NCBI GenBank assembly: GCA_947652115.1
Contig: OX393564.1
Span: forward strand, 8,754,956-8,818,955
Direction of reading: 5' to 3'
DNA from: Blastomussa wellsi
Lineage: Eukaryota > Cnidaria > Anthozoa > Scleractinia > Plerogyridae
DNA: 64,000 bases
The translations under genes and the position numbers were made by a program. Positions 44,387 to 56,000 of this stretch are shown one piece after another; positions within the stretch are counted from its first letter, which is position 1, and every line of letters begins with the position of its first letter. The notes beneath the pieces are model-generated. The model searched no databases, was not told the origin of the DNA, and saw only the letters and a list, made by a program, of their open reading frames with translations.

Positions 44387-46935
44387 TCAATACACAAAAT
44401 GACCGACTTGTGAGGCATGTTGTGCCTCGTCCCACGGGAGTTTTAGCTCGCTGAGCTCAGCCATGTCAGTTCGACACCAGGCTGTGTTTGGTCGACCAGG
44501 TTTCCTTTTACCAGGTGTTGTCCAACGCTTAGCAATCTTGGGTATACGAGCCTGATCCATTCTCAGCACTTGTCCCAGCCATCGCATTCGTCTGCGTTCA
44601 ATTGCCATCACAATGCTCTGGCAACCAGTTCGGTTCGAAATTCTTTTTGCCAGGAGATGACTCAAGTTGACTTATGTCAGACTATATGACACGAAATCAC
44701 TCAGAAACGTACTGCAGGGCAGACCTCAGGTTGCTGTTATGCAGTCGGACGTTGGTTGTAAGACTGTGCTGGTTTGACATCCAGATGGGCTGGAGTCTGG
44801 CGAATGCATCGCGAACTTTCCCGAGTCTAGCCTTGTTGTCTTTTTTGTGCCCCATTGTCTTTACTGATAAGATTTCCTAAAATCTTTCGCAAAATGGCTG
44901 AGACACTCGTACAATATAAGGTAACCCACAGCTGCCACCGCCTTATTTAGGAACGCTACAACAGGTCATTTTATTGTTAGACCCCTCCCCGCATTCCCCA
45001 GTTCAGTGTTTAAAGGAGAACGGAAGGCGAAAACCCACTTTTTAAAATGTAATTCATACGAAAGCACATGATAAGTCGATATTTGAGGTTGTAGCAGCAA
45101 AAAGCTCCGTACCAGAACAATTTGAACATCCGTCATTTTGGAAGACATGTTGAAGGCTTGGGCGCATAGCATGACTTCACAGTGCACACCTCATCGGACA
45201 AAAGCGCGGATTTCAAGAGTTCACAAGACAAGATCAGCTCCAAAATGATCCAATGTGTTGCAGTTGCCTCTTCAAACAGAACACCCAGAGATTCCATTGA
45301 CTCCCCTTAAAAAATAGGACGCTTGTTAAGGAGTGGAGTGTTTTATTTATGGTTTGCTCGATCTCTTTGCGGCATAAACATTCCTTCTCTTGTTGCCTTT
45401 CCTAGTTCGCACAACACTCGCATACACACCACGATGTATTCTTGGTTTTCACGTGACGTCATAAAATTCTGAAATCAAAATTCGCTGGTCCTGCTAAATT
45501 TTCGTTGCCACTAGGTGTAAGGCTAAATAAAAATATATCTTTTCGCAAATTTTCGGCTCGATAGTACCCTTCATTTTGAAACAGAGCATCTTGAATATTT
45601 TGGTTCTCGGCCGTATGTGACATTAAGCTGAGAACCGTGACAAAACTGTTTCCTTTCGATTTTCAGATGTTTGAACATTTCAGATATAATAAGTGGTGTT
45701 TATGTGTAAGTATAATAGCTCATGAGCCAAAAGTAGTCGCTATTATAGCACAACTGAATTCCAGATGGTTTCGCGTGCATCACGGCGGCCATATTTGTGC
45801 CCCTCAGAAGGACACAAATATGGCGTCTCCATACCAAGCTTTGTAAATTTGCGGGGAACGTTTCGGCAAATAACTCGCGAACGGGGCACCGCACAGGCCT
45901 GAGACTTACAGAATATTTTTATTTATTTTGTCATCTACACTCGCTGAAATTCTATGCTCCTATAGGTAAATTGTTTCGAATTTATTTTTTGATAGCGTGA
46001 CAGTGAAAACCACCAATTCTCTCTTCGGAGCTCATCTTGAGTCTCATGAACATCGTCTTCCTCTGATACCGAACTGTCTCGCATCGGTTCAAAAGAATAA
46101 GGCTCGATCTCGGCCATAATACAAGCTTAATGCAATTTCGACACTTCTACGATTCTTCACAAATTTATCGACTTGAAAAATGCATGTGTAGAACGACGTC
46201 GCAACATGGCGGCCGACATTCCTTATTTGGAAGTAACCGGAAGAAAAAAGGTCAAAATGGCGGACGTTCAATTTCGAAAAATGGCCTCAGTTTTTGGCCG
46301 TTTTTGTCAATTTCGGTCAGAAAAATTCGCTTTTTCTTTTTGTTTTCCACAAATCTAAATAATTTCTACAATTTCCGGGGGCAAATAAAAAAATGTCGCT
46401 GGTCTTCCGTTCTTCCGTTCTGTTTCATTCAACATTCCATAAAAAAGAGGCCCTTTTTTAGTATAGGTTTCCAGTGTATCCTTCTTCTCCTTCAAGTTGG
46501 AACGGTTTGTGGAGAGAACAGCAAGGTCGTCAACAAAATCAAGATGTGACAATAAGCTACTTCATCGGACTACGGCTACAAGTTTGTCTGTGGTGGTCCT
46601 CCAGTCGATGACAAGAAAGAGGATGACAGAGAGGGTACACCCCTGTCTCACACCACACTTGGCTTGAAACCACACCGAGAGAGTATTGTTACTCAAGATG
46701 ACGCAGCATTCAAAGCTGTTGTAGAATTGCTCTGCCAGGATGACTTTCTAAGATGGAACTCTGTATGAATGCCTGGTGCACACTGTCAAATGTCTTTTAA
46801 AGTCAATGAAGTTGATAAAAAGGAGTGTGTTCCATTCAAAACACTGCTCGATGATCTTTCCTAATGTGAAGATCTATTCAATACATCCTCTACCTTTCCT
46901 ATGTCCCGCTTAATCTTGCCTTAGCTTGCAGGGGC
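44387..46935 (-). mobile_element. Second degenerate LINE, broken by insertions
   Basis: Minus-strand pieces in order: GVRQGCTLSVILFLVI near 46650, the active-site box FVDDLAVLS near 46540, then after a gap the endgame DNKARLGKVRDAFARL-IW region near 44800, and RRMRWLGQVLRMDQARIPK near 44580. The gap (about 44870-46460) contains the 578-bp MITE and other sequence. Unlike the LINE at 29225-31050, the DD pair is kept in the readable box, but other parts are broken. Confidence 0.75.
45439..46016. mobile_element. 578-bp MITE, relative of 20927-21524
   Basis: Starts TTCTTGGTTTTCACGTGACG and ends GTGACAGTGAAAACCACCAA. The internal palindrome CGGCGGCCATATTTGTG / CACAAATATGGCGTC (45782-45830) matches the position of the one in the 598-bp copy. 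TA is present outside the left end only. Confidence 0.78.
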
Positions 46936-46939
46936 GCAT

Positions 46940-49030
46940 CCAGGAGTTTTCTTAGGAGGGGCTGCACCACTAAGGAATGACGTTGATTGATGGGTGACGT
47001 AAGCAGAGTACTAGTTATATTAGAAAGTGTCATGTCATCTCAGGGAGGGGCGCGCACCCCTTCACCCGCCCCCTAGATCCGCCCCTGACTTGCTGTCAAT
47101 AGCTGCCTCAATTCTCATCACCAGAAAACTTTGCTAGAGACAGATCACCCTTGGCTATAGCTCGATGCATCCAAAATTGAACACCCCTCTATTCCTATTA
47201 CTAGTAGTAATCAAAGATTAGAGAGTGCGTTCGACGATTTCGATTCACTTGGCTTCATTTTAATTTGAACTGAAATCAACATTTTAAATATCAGTATGAA
47301 ACTCTTAACATAAGTGTAGTTGATGAACATGATTTTTCCGATTTATTCATACAAATACAATGTTTGGAGTTTTTTTACATTGCGTGACACCGCTATTCCA
47401 AAAAAAAAAGCTGCAGTCAGTGTTTCGAAAACCGGAGACTGTGTATGACAAATATCATTTCTTTGTCTCCCAACAAATGCACATGCAAGCTAAAATGCAA
47501 ACATAAAATTCACGATTACAAAGAATGTCAAGGCACCGATCGAAATCTGCTGTTATATATTCGCACCAGGAGTTGTACAATCTTCGCTACAAGGTTCTTC
47601 TTAGATAACAAAAGGCTGATTTGAACAGTAGAGCGTCACAACTCTGTACGCGGGCAGAAGTTGAATCTCCAATGAAAAGAAGCACAGCCCAGAATTCGAC
47701 AACAATTCGCAAAAGCACAATCAAGAACTCGACAATCCACAAAGACGCGAAGCAAGAACGTGAAACTCGACTCCGCTAGAAACGAAGCACATGGTCGACG
47801 GAAATGACGTCATTCGCCGCTGAAGAATTTTTAGGGGGGGGGGGCAAATTGGTGTGATACATCATTACATACATACATACAATGTCCAAAACTGTCGTTT
47901 TCGACAGCATTATGAAAGCGTTCTTTGTCGAACGCAATGAGAAAATCACCAGGTCTGAAGGCGAATAAAATTCATTTCAACTAAATTTCTGCAATACAGA
48001 CAACGCCATAATACGGACATTACTGTTTTAATGTCTGTGTCAAAGCGGTGTGACTGTGCTGAGGATGATTGCCAGACAAACTAGAAACGAGGGTTGGGAT
48101 AAATCCTGCTTAAATGCTTTACAACCCTTATCCTTACGTGCTCACTCTTTCAAACAACAATTTATTCAGTTTATTATAATAGAGAATATTTGAAAACGGT
48201 GGAAAAGTAATTAAAGCAGCTTGGGAATAGCTGTCAAGTTTCTCTTACAATCTGCGCTCTTTTTACTAAAACTGCCAGAACTGCACACACCAGCGTGCTG
48301 CCGCACATAAATTAGAGCATGCGCATTGATGCACAGAGCATGCGTGTTATGATTGCAAAAGGGCATGCAAGTTTTCCAAAAACTCGGACTACAAAATTAT
48401 ACAATCACTTTTTGCTGAAGAATTAGTAAGCTCATCTTGGCTTGTAAAGATTTCTAAGCATTCGAAATAAAACGTCAACGTTTCACTATACCAACAAAAC
48501 AGATGACAATCAAAAATACTTTCACCTTTAAATATCTGTCATTCCAGGTCTTCTTCCTACTCTAATTAGCAGGAAGTAGTATTGTTCTGACACCTTAAGT
48601 TTCTGTTTTGTTCTTGTTCTTTTTCCCCAGATTATGGTTTTACAAAAAGCTTCTTTTCACAGAATAAGCCAAGTTTGCTTCTTTCCTGTGTTTAATCCTT
48701 TAACAGAACACTTCTCTTTCCAGGTCTTTTTGACCCAACTCGCTCAATTTTCGGTAAATCGTGCTTGGTGACAGCGGCATGACTTGGGGACTAGACGCTC
48801 TTCTTTGGTAACTGTTATGTACATTTTCTACAAATGAAGAACGAAGCAAATTACACATACAACATTACGCAAACTGGAAAATTCTTTGTCAATCAGCGAT
48901 CGGTTTCAGCTTTTGTCAATTTACAGGCTACGTGGCTACGAAGAAAAAGCAAAATCACTGAAAGTGTTTGAAGGGCAGTACTGAGTTCATAACGTTTCTC
49001 TTACAAAGTGGCCCCCTTTGACGTAGACAG
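46940..49030. other. 3' flank of the GPCR gene, no gene recognised
   Basis: Nothing coding was supported. A G-run at 47831-47843, a CATACATA run at 47864-47881, and a G-rich segment at 47045-47090 are compositional only. TTTATT at 48162-48167 would be a minus-strand AATAAA about 870 bp past the GPCR stop and may end its transcript. Confidence 0.4.
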
Positions 49031-49035
49031 TTCTC

Positions 49036-50060
49036 TTACGGCTGTTTTTGCTTGCAGGTTGAGTTCTTACCTTTATAGTGCTCATTTTGCGGTTTGCAGA
49101 TAGCTGACTCTCTTTGTCCTGCAACTGTACACGCTGAAGGTAGGAAAACTGTCTCTGATGAAGAACGAGTTAGATCAGGTTCCGAATAGCTCCAATTGCA
49201 AGTTCCCTTAAGCTCTTCACCTTTGAGAACAAATGGATGTCTTTGCAAGGGTGGCAAGTCATGTCCCGCATTCGTTGTGCTGTTTGACCCACTGTGAGTA
49301 TTGCTTAGCATTGATTCAAAGCTCTTTGCTCTGCTAAGGTTTGCCAAAACCTCCGAAAGAAGAGCTTCGTCAGATTTGAATATCTGAGTGCCAGACAACT
49401 CCCCAGTATCATAAGCACGCTTTGGAGTGGTTGGCTGAATAGAGTGCTGTTGTTCATGAAGATTTTGTGTTTCCTGTGTTGTATTCACTTGGATATTCAC
49501 CATACCGTTTGGGTTATACGTTTCTAACCCTTTAAAGTCATCCTCAAAACACTGAGATCGCGCCTTTTGTCCTTGTAGTGATGTTTCCTGAGTTCTTTCA
49601 ATGAACGAACTGCTCCTCGGTGAAAACAGCGGAAAAGCATGGGATGAGTTTGACGGCTGAACGTTTGTTAAAACTGGCGATTTCAGTGTGGTTGTCTTTA
49701 CATCAGAGCTTGTACCAACAGGAAAATGAGTAATATGGACTGTTTGCATAGGTGATCCTATCTGACAGTCACTTGGTGAGGTAAAATTACATGGTTCACT
49801 ATTTTCCACTAAAGATTTTCCTCGTTCAATTTGATTTGATTTAGTACTGCTTATTAAAGCTTTCGGCGAATTTTCCGCTGTTGCTTGTTTGTTGTCAAAC
49901 ATCACCTGACTGACTGAGTTTTGCGACGGTCCTTTCACTCCTTGAGTTGTTTTTACGCCCGTGAGATTATCTTCATTTGATGTTTGAAAGGAGTCGCTGT
50001 TTCCTGGGGGTCTTCCATGTGGGGAGGGTTCAGGTGCCTTAAATGAAGACTGGTCAAATT
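49036..50060 (-). CDS. GPCR exon 4 (tail)
   Basis: The TCTCTTAG acceptor before 50060 supplies AA to complete a Glu codon, then FDQSSFKAPEPSPHGR. The 1025-nt exon ends at KQKQP and the stop at 49036-49038. The sequence is low-complexity, polar and probably disordered, with many possible phosphorylation sites. Confidence 0.8.
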
Positions 50061-53000
50061 CTAAGAGAAAAAAGCATTAACAGTTAAAGGGGTTTGGCCC
50101 CAGTGAATGAAGTCAAAATTATCTTTAAATAAAATGTAATTGTAATAATAGTTTACCAAGGTAAAAATCACCAAATAGGTAACAATAAAATGAGATTAAT
50201 TAATTTTCCTACTTTAGTTTGTTTGAGTGCCAAGGGAAAGCAGTACTGCCGTAATACCAAATTACCCTGGGTTACCCTCCTAAAAGAGGAAATTTGGGAA
50301 TGAAAGAAGAATAAGCTGGCTTCGAATGAAGAAAAAAATGATGGATTGTAATTTGCAAACTTGAAACATTTAGACTTAACTTTTCAAGATTTGATATCTG
50401 AGACAGGGCTCCTTTAATAAAAAGAACATGGTTTTAAGACGAGTGGACAAGGCCAACTTAGCAGGATATCGTGTACCTTATAATTGTTCCTTTCTACATT
50501 TCTAGTAAAACGGCACCAAAATTGTTTTGTTACTTTTGCTCATACAAAAAATGTACCCAGAACGGCAAGATAAAGATATCAAGTAAATAACTGAAAGAAG
50601 AGCGAAAGTAAGCAGTATTTAGCTAAATTTCGAAGCCACAAGGACCAAACTTGAAAAAGTCAAGTTGAGATCTAAATGATATCACTCCTCTTGTAACTTC
50701 TGTGCACTGGCAAAATAAATGTTAGCAAAACTGGACAACTAGTACTACTTGCAGATTTTCATTGGTGTGAATACGTCTATTTTTTTAAGTGATATTGTTG
50801 ACGGCACCCCCTTAAGCACCCACGCAAAATAAACACTTATTATCAAAGAAAAGAATTGCGGAAAAACAGAGTGTTGTTCCTCTAAATAACCTTTAGAAAT
50901 CCATGTGATACAATGGTATAACTACCTGAACGACCACACTTTCGTCTCCGCTTTTTATTTAAACTGATGTCGACGTCCAAAACGACAGTCGAAGGTTGAG
51001 TTTCATTCGAAGTGTTCATTAGGTCATTGTTTGTATGATTAACCGCATCTTGGGTGTTTACTGTATCAGCAGGAAGAATGGACAAAGATGAAGCCGAATG
51101 TTGTTCTAAATTGGTTGCATCGGACATACTGGCCATTGGCTCCACAGCTTCTTCTTCGCTTAGGGGCATTCCTGTCATCCGTTTCGCCTCAACTTCATCT
51201 TTAAAAGAGATTCGCTTTCTGGTTAGCCTTGGTCGTGTTTTGAATTTCCCATCTGCTTCACTGATGAGACTTGTGTCCATTTCAAAAGCATCATTCATCT
51301 CTCCAGCCTGGTGATACCCGGGATACTCACTGCTATCAGGAACAATGCCAGAATCATGGTAACTGTTGAAAGAGCTGTTGGTCCTGACTGATGGTTCTCC
51401 TGAAGATGGGCTTCTGACAGTTCCGAATGTGTTTGGCTCGTTTGCATCTCTGTCGTGACTGTTTCTTGAGCCTGCAGACATTTTCCTTGAACGCCTCCAA
51501 GGATCTGAACATCAAACATAGCGATATAAAATCAGACACATCGTAATTACGTCAAGGACAGAGAAGACACTCTTGTCTGCTAGCTTGCCTGACATGTTTC
51601 AGCCGTGTACCTAGGTCTAACGAAAGACGCTTGATCTCCTATCATAATGATCCAATTTAGCGCCCAGGGCGTTTTATTTTGTTAGCTGAAAGGAGGGAGC
51701 GAGTCCAGTTCTCGCCCTCTCTGTCACGCAACGAAAGAGTGTCATGTCCCACTCTCCCCATACTGTTACGTGACAGATAGGGCCAGATTGGGCCATCATC
51801 ATCATTATCACGGCCATCCAAGTTGTTTTATGCAATAGTGTTTCAGTTTGTCATTACAGTTTAGTTATTGTACAGCGATTTATTCCGATTGTTATCTGAA
51901 TGTATACGTCTGATGGTGCCAACTCTACGAGAAGTGAAGATATTCAAGGTGTTAATTTGGATAAAGTGCGCTTAATTGACGAAACCATATTCAAAGGCGG
52001 GGAGTGGGCGCTTATTAGCAATGGGCTGGAGAATCGAGCTTATTGGAAGTTGAGTGAGTGTGTTAAATCGAATAATTTGAGTACACTCATAATATTATGT
52101 GACATAATGTCTTGCGAAAACACTGAGCAAATTTACATGCTCATTAACAACACGCACTCAAAAAAAGATAATACAAAACAAACAAACTTGGTGGTCAATA
52201 AAATAAGATATAATCTAAACCGAGCATGGAGAAAAAATATTTCGGTTCTTTTGTAGTGCAATTGCTTTCTGTCAAAGAACAATAAATCATAAAAGCAGTC
52301 AAACTTGAGAAGCAGGATTTCCTCGGCAAGGAGATTGAATAACATAAACATGCTCAGCTTACAGTTTCCTTGGATGATTGGATGATGCCCAAAGCCAATA
52401 AATACTTCTTGAAACATTTTCACATTTCCTTATACAGTAAACTTTCTCTAAGGCGGACACCATTGAAACCGGCTCCAAGCGTTCGTCTTTATAGAGAAGT
52501 TTGCGGCTTATAGAGTTTAGATACAGTAAAATTACCAAAAAACGGTGCGTACGGACCAACACCAGTTGTCCATCTCACAGGGGTGTCTGCTAAGAGGGCG
52601 GAAAATTTGATATGGGGGATTACCTCAAAATTCCAAACACGCCACATTGAAAGCCAAAACGCATGGAATTCAATAACGGTAATTTACATATCTAGTTTGA
52701 TATTGAAGGACGGTCCTTGTTTCCACGTGAAGGATGAAATCATGATATATTCAGTATTTTATGACCTTTTATTCCTTTGAAATGCGAGCGTATCCCTGTT
52801 TAACACACTTGCGACTAGGGACAGCGCGTCGCCCAGCACTTAGATTAAACAGGCTAACCGGAGTGCTTTGTAGGCTAACCGGAGTGCTAAGAAGGGTAAC
52901 CGAAGCTATACTACTTGTTCCGAGTGCCTTTGGAGCTCAGGAGACGCGCTGTCCTTAGTCGCATTCGTTTTGAACAGGCTCCATCAACTCTCTCTGAAAC

Positions 53001-56000
53001 AAACACTATCTCGGAAGCGGAAAACCTGTCTCTCGCAGAGATGTATCCGGTTTTATTGAGGTTTTAGGTACATGTACAGCACAATGGCTAAAACTCGGCG
53101 CGCGGGAACCAAAACCGGTTGTCCGTCTTTAGAGGTGTCCGCCTTACAGAGATTTCCGTTAGAAGTGAACTGGCTGTACTGATTTGTACGATCATATATA
53201 AGGAGATTCCTTGTATAGACCTCTGTCCGGCTGTTGAAAGGCATTTTCATCTTCAAGCAGGACTGTAGCTAAAATTTATCGATGAGGACATCCTCTGTAT
53301 GGAGGTGATGAGATATACAAACCAGCCACACAAATATGAACTATGAACAAATGACAGATTCTCGACAGGGATTGGCCCGTCATTCTTTATCCTCAGTGTC
53401 AGTATCTGCTTAGCAAATACTGTACAGTCAACTCTATAGGACAGCTGTTGTTGGTCTCTGCACGTATGTTTTTGGTCATGTTACTGTATCTAAACTCTCT
53501 TAAGCCGGACACCACTCTATGACGGACGGCTGCTCCGCTCCAGATGGTGTCCGTCTTAAAAAGAGCTGGATGTGTACTGTTTTCCTGTAAAGCCAAAGAA
53601 AACCCTACTTACCTTCAGCATTGTACGACGAGCACAAACCACAGCGGTGAAGGCATTTACACAGGATGAACATGTATCCCTTCCTGTATGGTCTGCACAT
53701 TGCGGCGCCAATTAATGGATTAAAAACAGAATTAATAACAGCTAGCCGCATGGACCAGAAATGCGCTTGAGGAGGGATCTCAAACCATCCGCTCACATGT
53801 TGGAGAACAACAACCTGAAGAAAAAGAAAGAAATAATAATATAAATTACTTGTAGTCGGACAAAATCCACCATTTCACAAAAGAGTTTTTGCACTCTTTG
53901 TAGAATCTGTTTGTAATCCCCGGCCCCGATCCCAATGGTAGAAAATGGAGGAAAAACAGCCACCTTTCTGTGGGATTTACTAGCCTGGTCCCCTATCTCT
54001 TGCACAACGTTCGTCTTGGCGTGTTTCAGGCGTTCGGTAATTGGGGAGCAGCAGAAAAACGTAACAGGCTATGATGGTCTATCGAGATCCAGCAAGCTTG
54101 TTTAAAATAAGTTTGTTACTGAATCCCTTAGCAACCGCGTAAAACATTGTGCAACGTACATTTTTGCTCCAAGGCTATGTCGACGCGACATAGTTACCGC
54201 TATCGAACACAAAATTGTGTCTGCGTTTCTGTACCTTGTACAGTGAAAAATAAGAAAGAAAGAGAAACTAGAGTTTTCATTTGAAAGTTAGCCTAAACAG
54301 ATTCTTAGGTAAATTGTTATTTTCTTAAGAAAAACGTGATCCATTTTCGGTATGTGTGGTATCACTTTTATAACATTATCCACAAATTATCTCCAACATA
54401 TTACCAAAGTTCATATAGAGATGGTATTTATCTCACTGACATTTCCAGGATTCTCGGTCATTTTCTAACTACTTTGTGAAGAGCTCACTTTCTTTGATGT
54501 AAATAGAGTCTAGTAGAAAATAAAAAATAGCCTAACAGGTTCTTAAATTCTAGTTTTCTCTTGCATCGTTCAAAATTCATTCAAACAGTCTAAGAAAATA
54601 TTATGACACATCTATATTTGTTCCCTGTGTTATTCGTACCCTACTGTGTAAAGTCTGAGCATGAAAGAGTCTTTTATCATTTTTACTTCCATTATAGCCT
54701 TGGCTATGCTTGGCAAATCATCTTATTTTACTTGTCTAAAAAGATATTTGTTGTTGAGTACTTCACGATACGCTGATATATGGCTCCAAAGCAATCAAAG
54801 GGTCGTTATCCCACTCGGTATGTCCTACATTTAACATAAGACTTTTAATAACAATAAGCTTATTAATAAGTTCTTACTAAAACATTTAGTTATAAAAATA
54901 AGCGATAAAAAATATGAACGACGTTTCGACCGCTCCACGGTCATTTTCAAGTTAAGGTTCATGAAGTAAAAATTCCGCATATATACAATTTCTGAAACAA
55001 TGGGAACAAGGTAAAAAGCTAATTATTTACATACGAACAATAAAAATAGCAGAATGCGAAAACGAAGTGTAAATTTGAGGTAAAAAGAATAAAAACTATT
55101 AAAAGTGTTAAGCAAACAGCTTTGCACGGATAGAGTCGCTCTGTTTGTTTAATTTTGGCTTAAGGTCCCGAATAAAAAACATTTCAAAAATCAAACAATC
55201 GAACTTGTTCGAGCACTTCCTCAGGACCCTAAAGTTCTTCGCGATTTCACTTGGCTCCTTTCCATGTTGTTCTCTCACATGGTTGCCGATTACCGATCGT
55301 TTGTGTTCCTCCACACGTTGATATAGGTGTCGGCTGGTAAAGCCGACATAATCTGCATCACACAGATCACACTTATAAAATATACAACGTTTTGCTGGTT
55401 GACAATTGGAGGTTTAGGTTCCTTAGGTTTAAGGTCATCTTTGATCTTGCGGCTTGTAAATACAGGATGTACCTCGGTATTTATCTTTCGGCTAAGATCA
55501 CTAAGTTGCTCGCGTAGTTTGTTTGCTGATCTCTGATCTTTGAACGGCAGGAGTATTCTGACGGGAATTTCACCTGATTGTTGCGGGGGGCGTGTGTTCC
55601 CCGTCACCTTCATTTCAACGAAAACCTTGATGGTGTTTCGTATGAGGGGCTCTGGATAATGCAAACGCGTGAAGATCACCCTTAGGCGTTCACATTCTTG
55701 ATGAAAAAAGTGCCAGTTTGAAGAAAGTTTAAATGCGCGGTTCAGCATTGTTTTTAACAGAGAATGTTTGTACTTCGTATGAACGTGGCTCTGGTAATGT
55801 AGGAGCAGCCCAGTATCTGTTGGTTTTCTATAAACCTTTCGGTTTCGTGGAGCGGTCGAAACGTCGTTCATATTTTTTATCGCTTATTTTTATAACTAAA
55901 TAAGCTTATTAGTTACACTTTTTTTAGGTGAACTCTGTTTAATTTTATCAGCAGTTTGCAATTGTTTATTATACATTTCCTATCTCAAAAGCATCGCACT

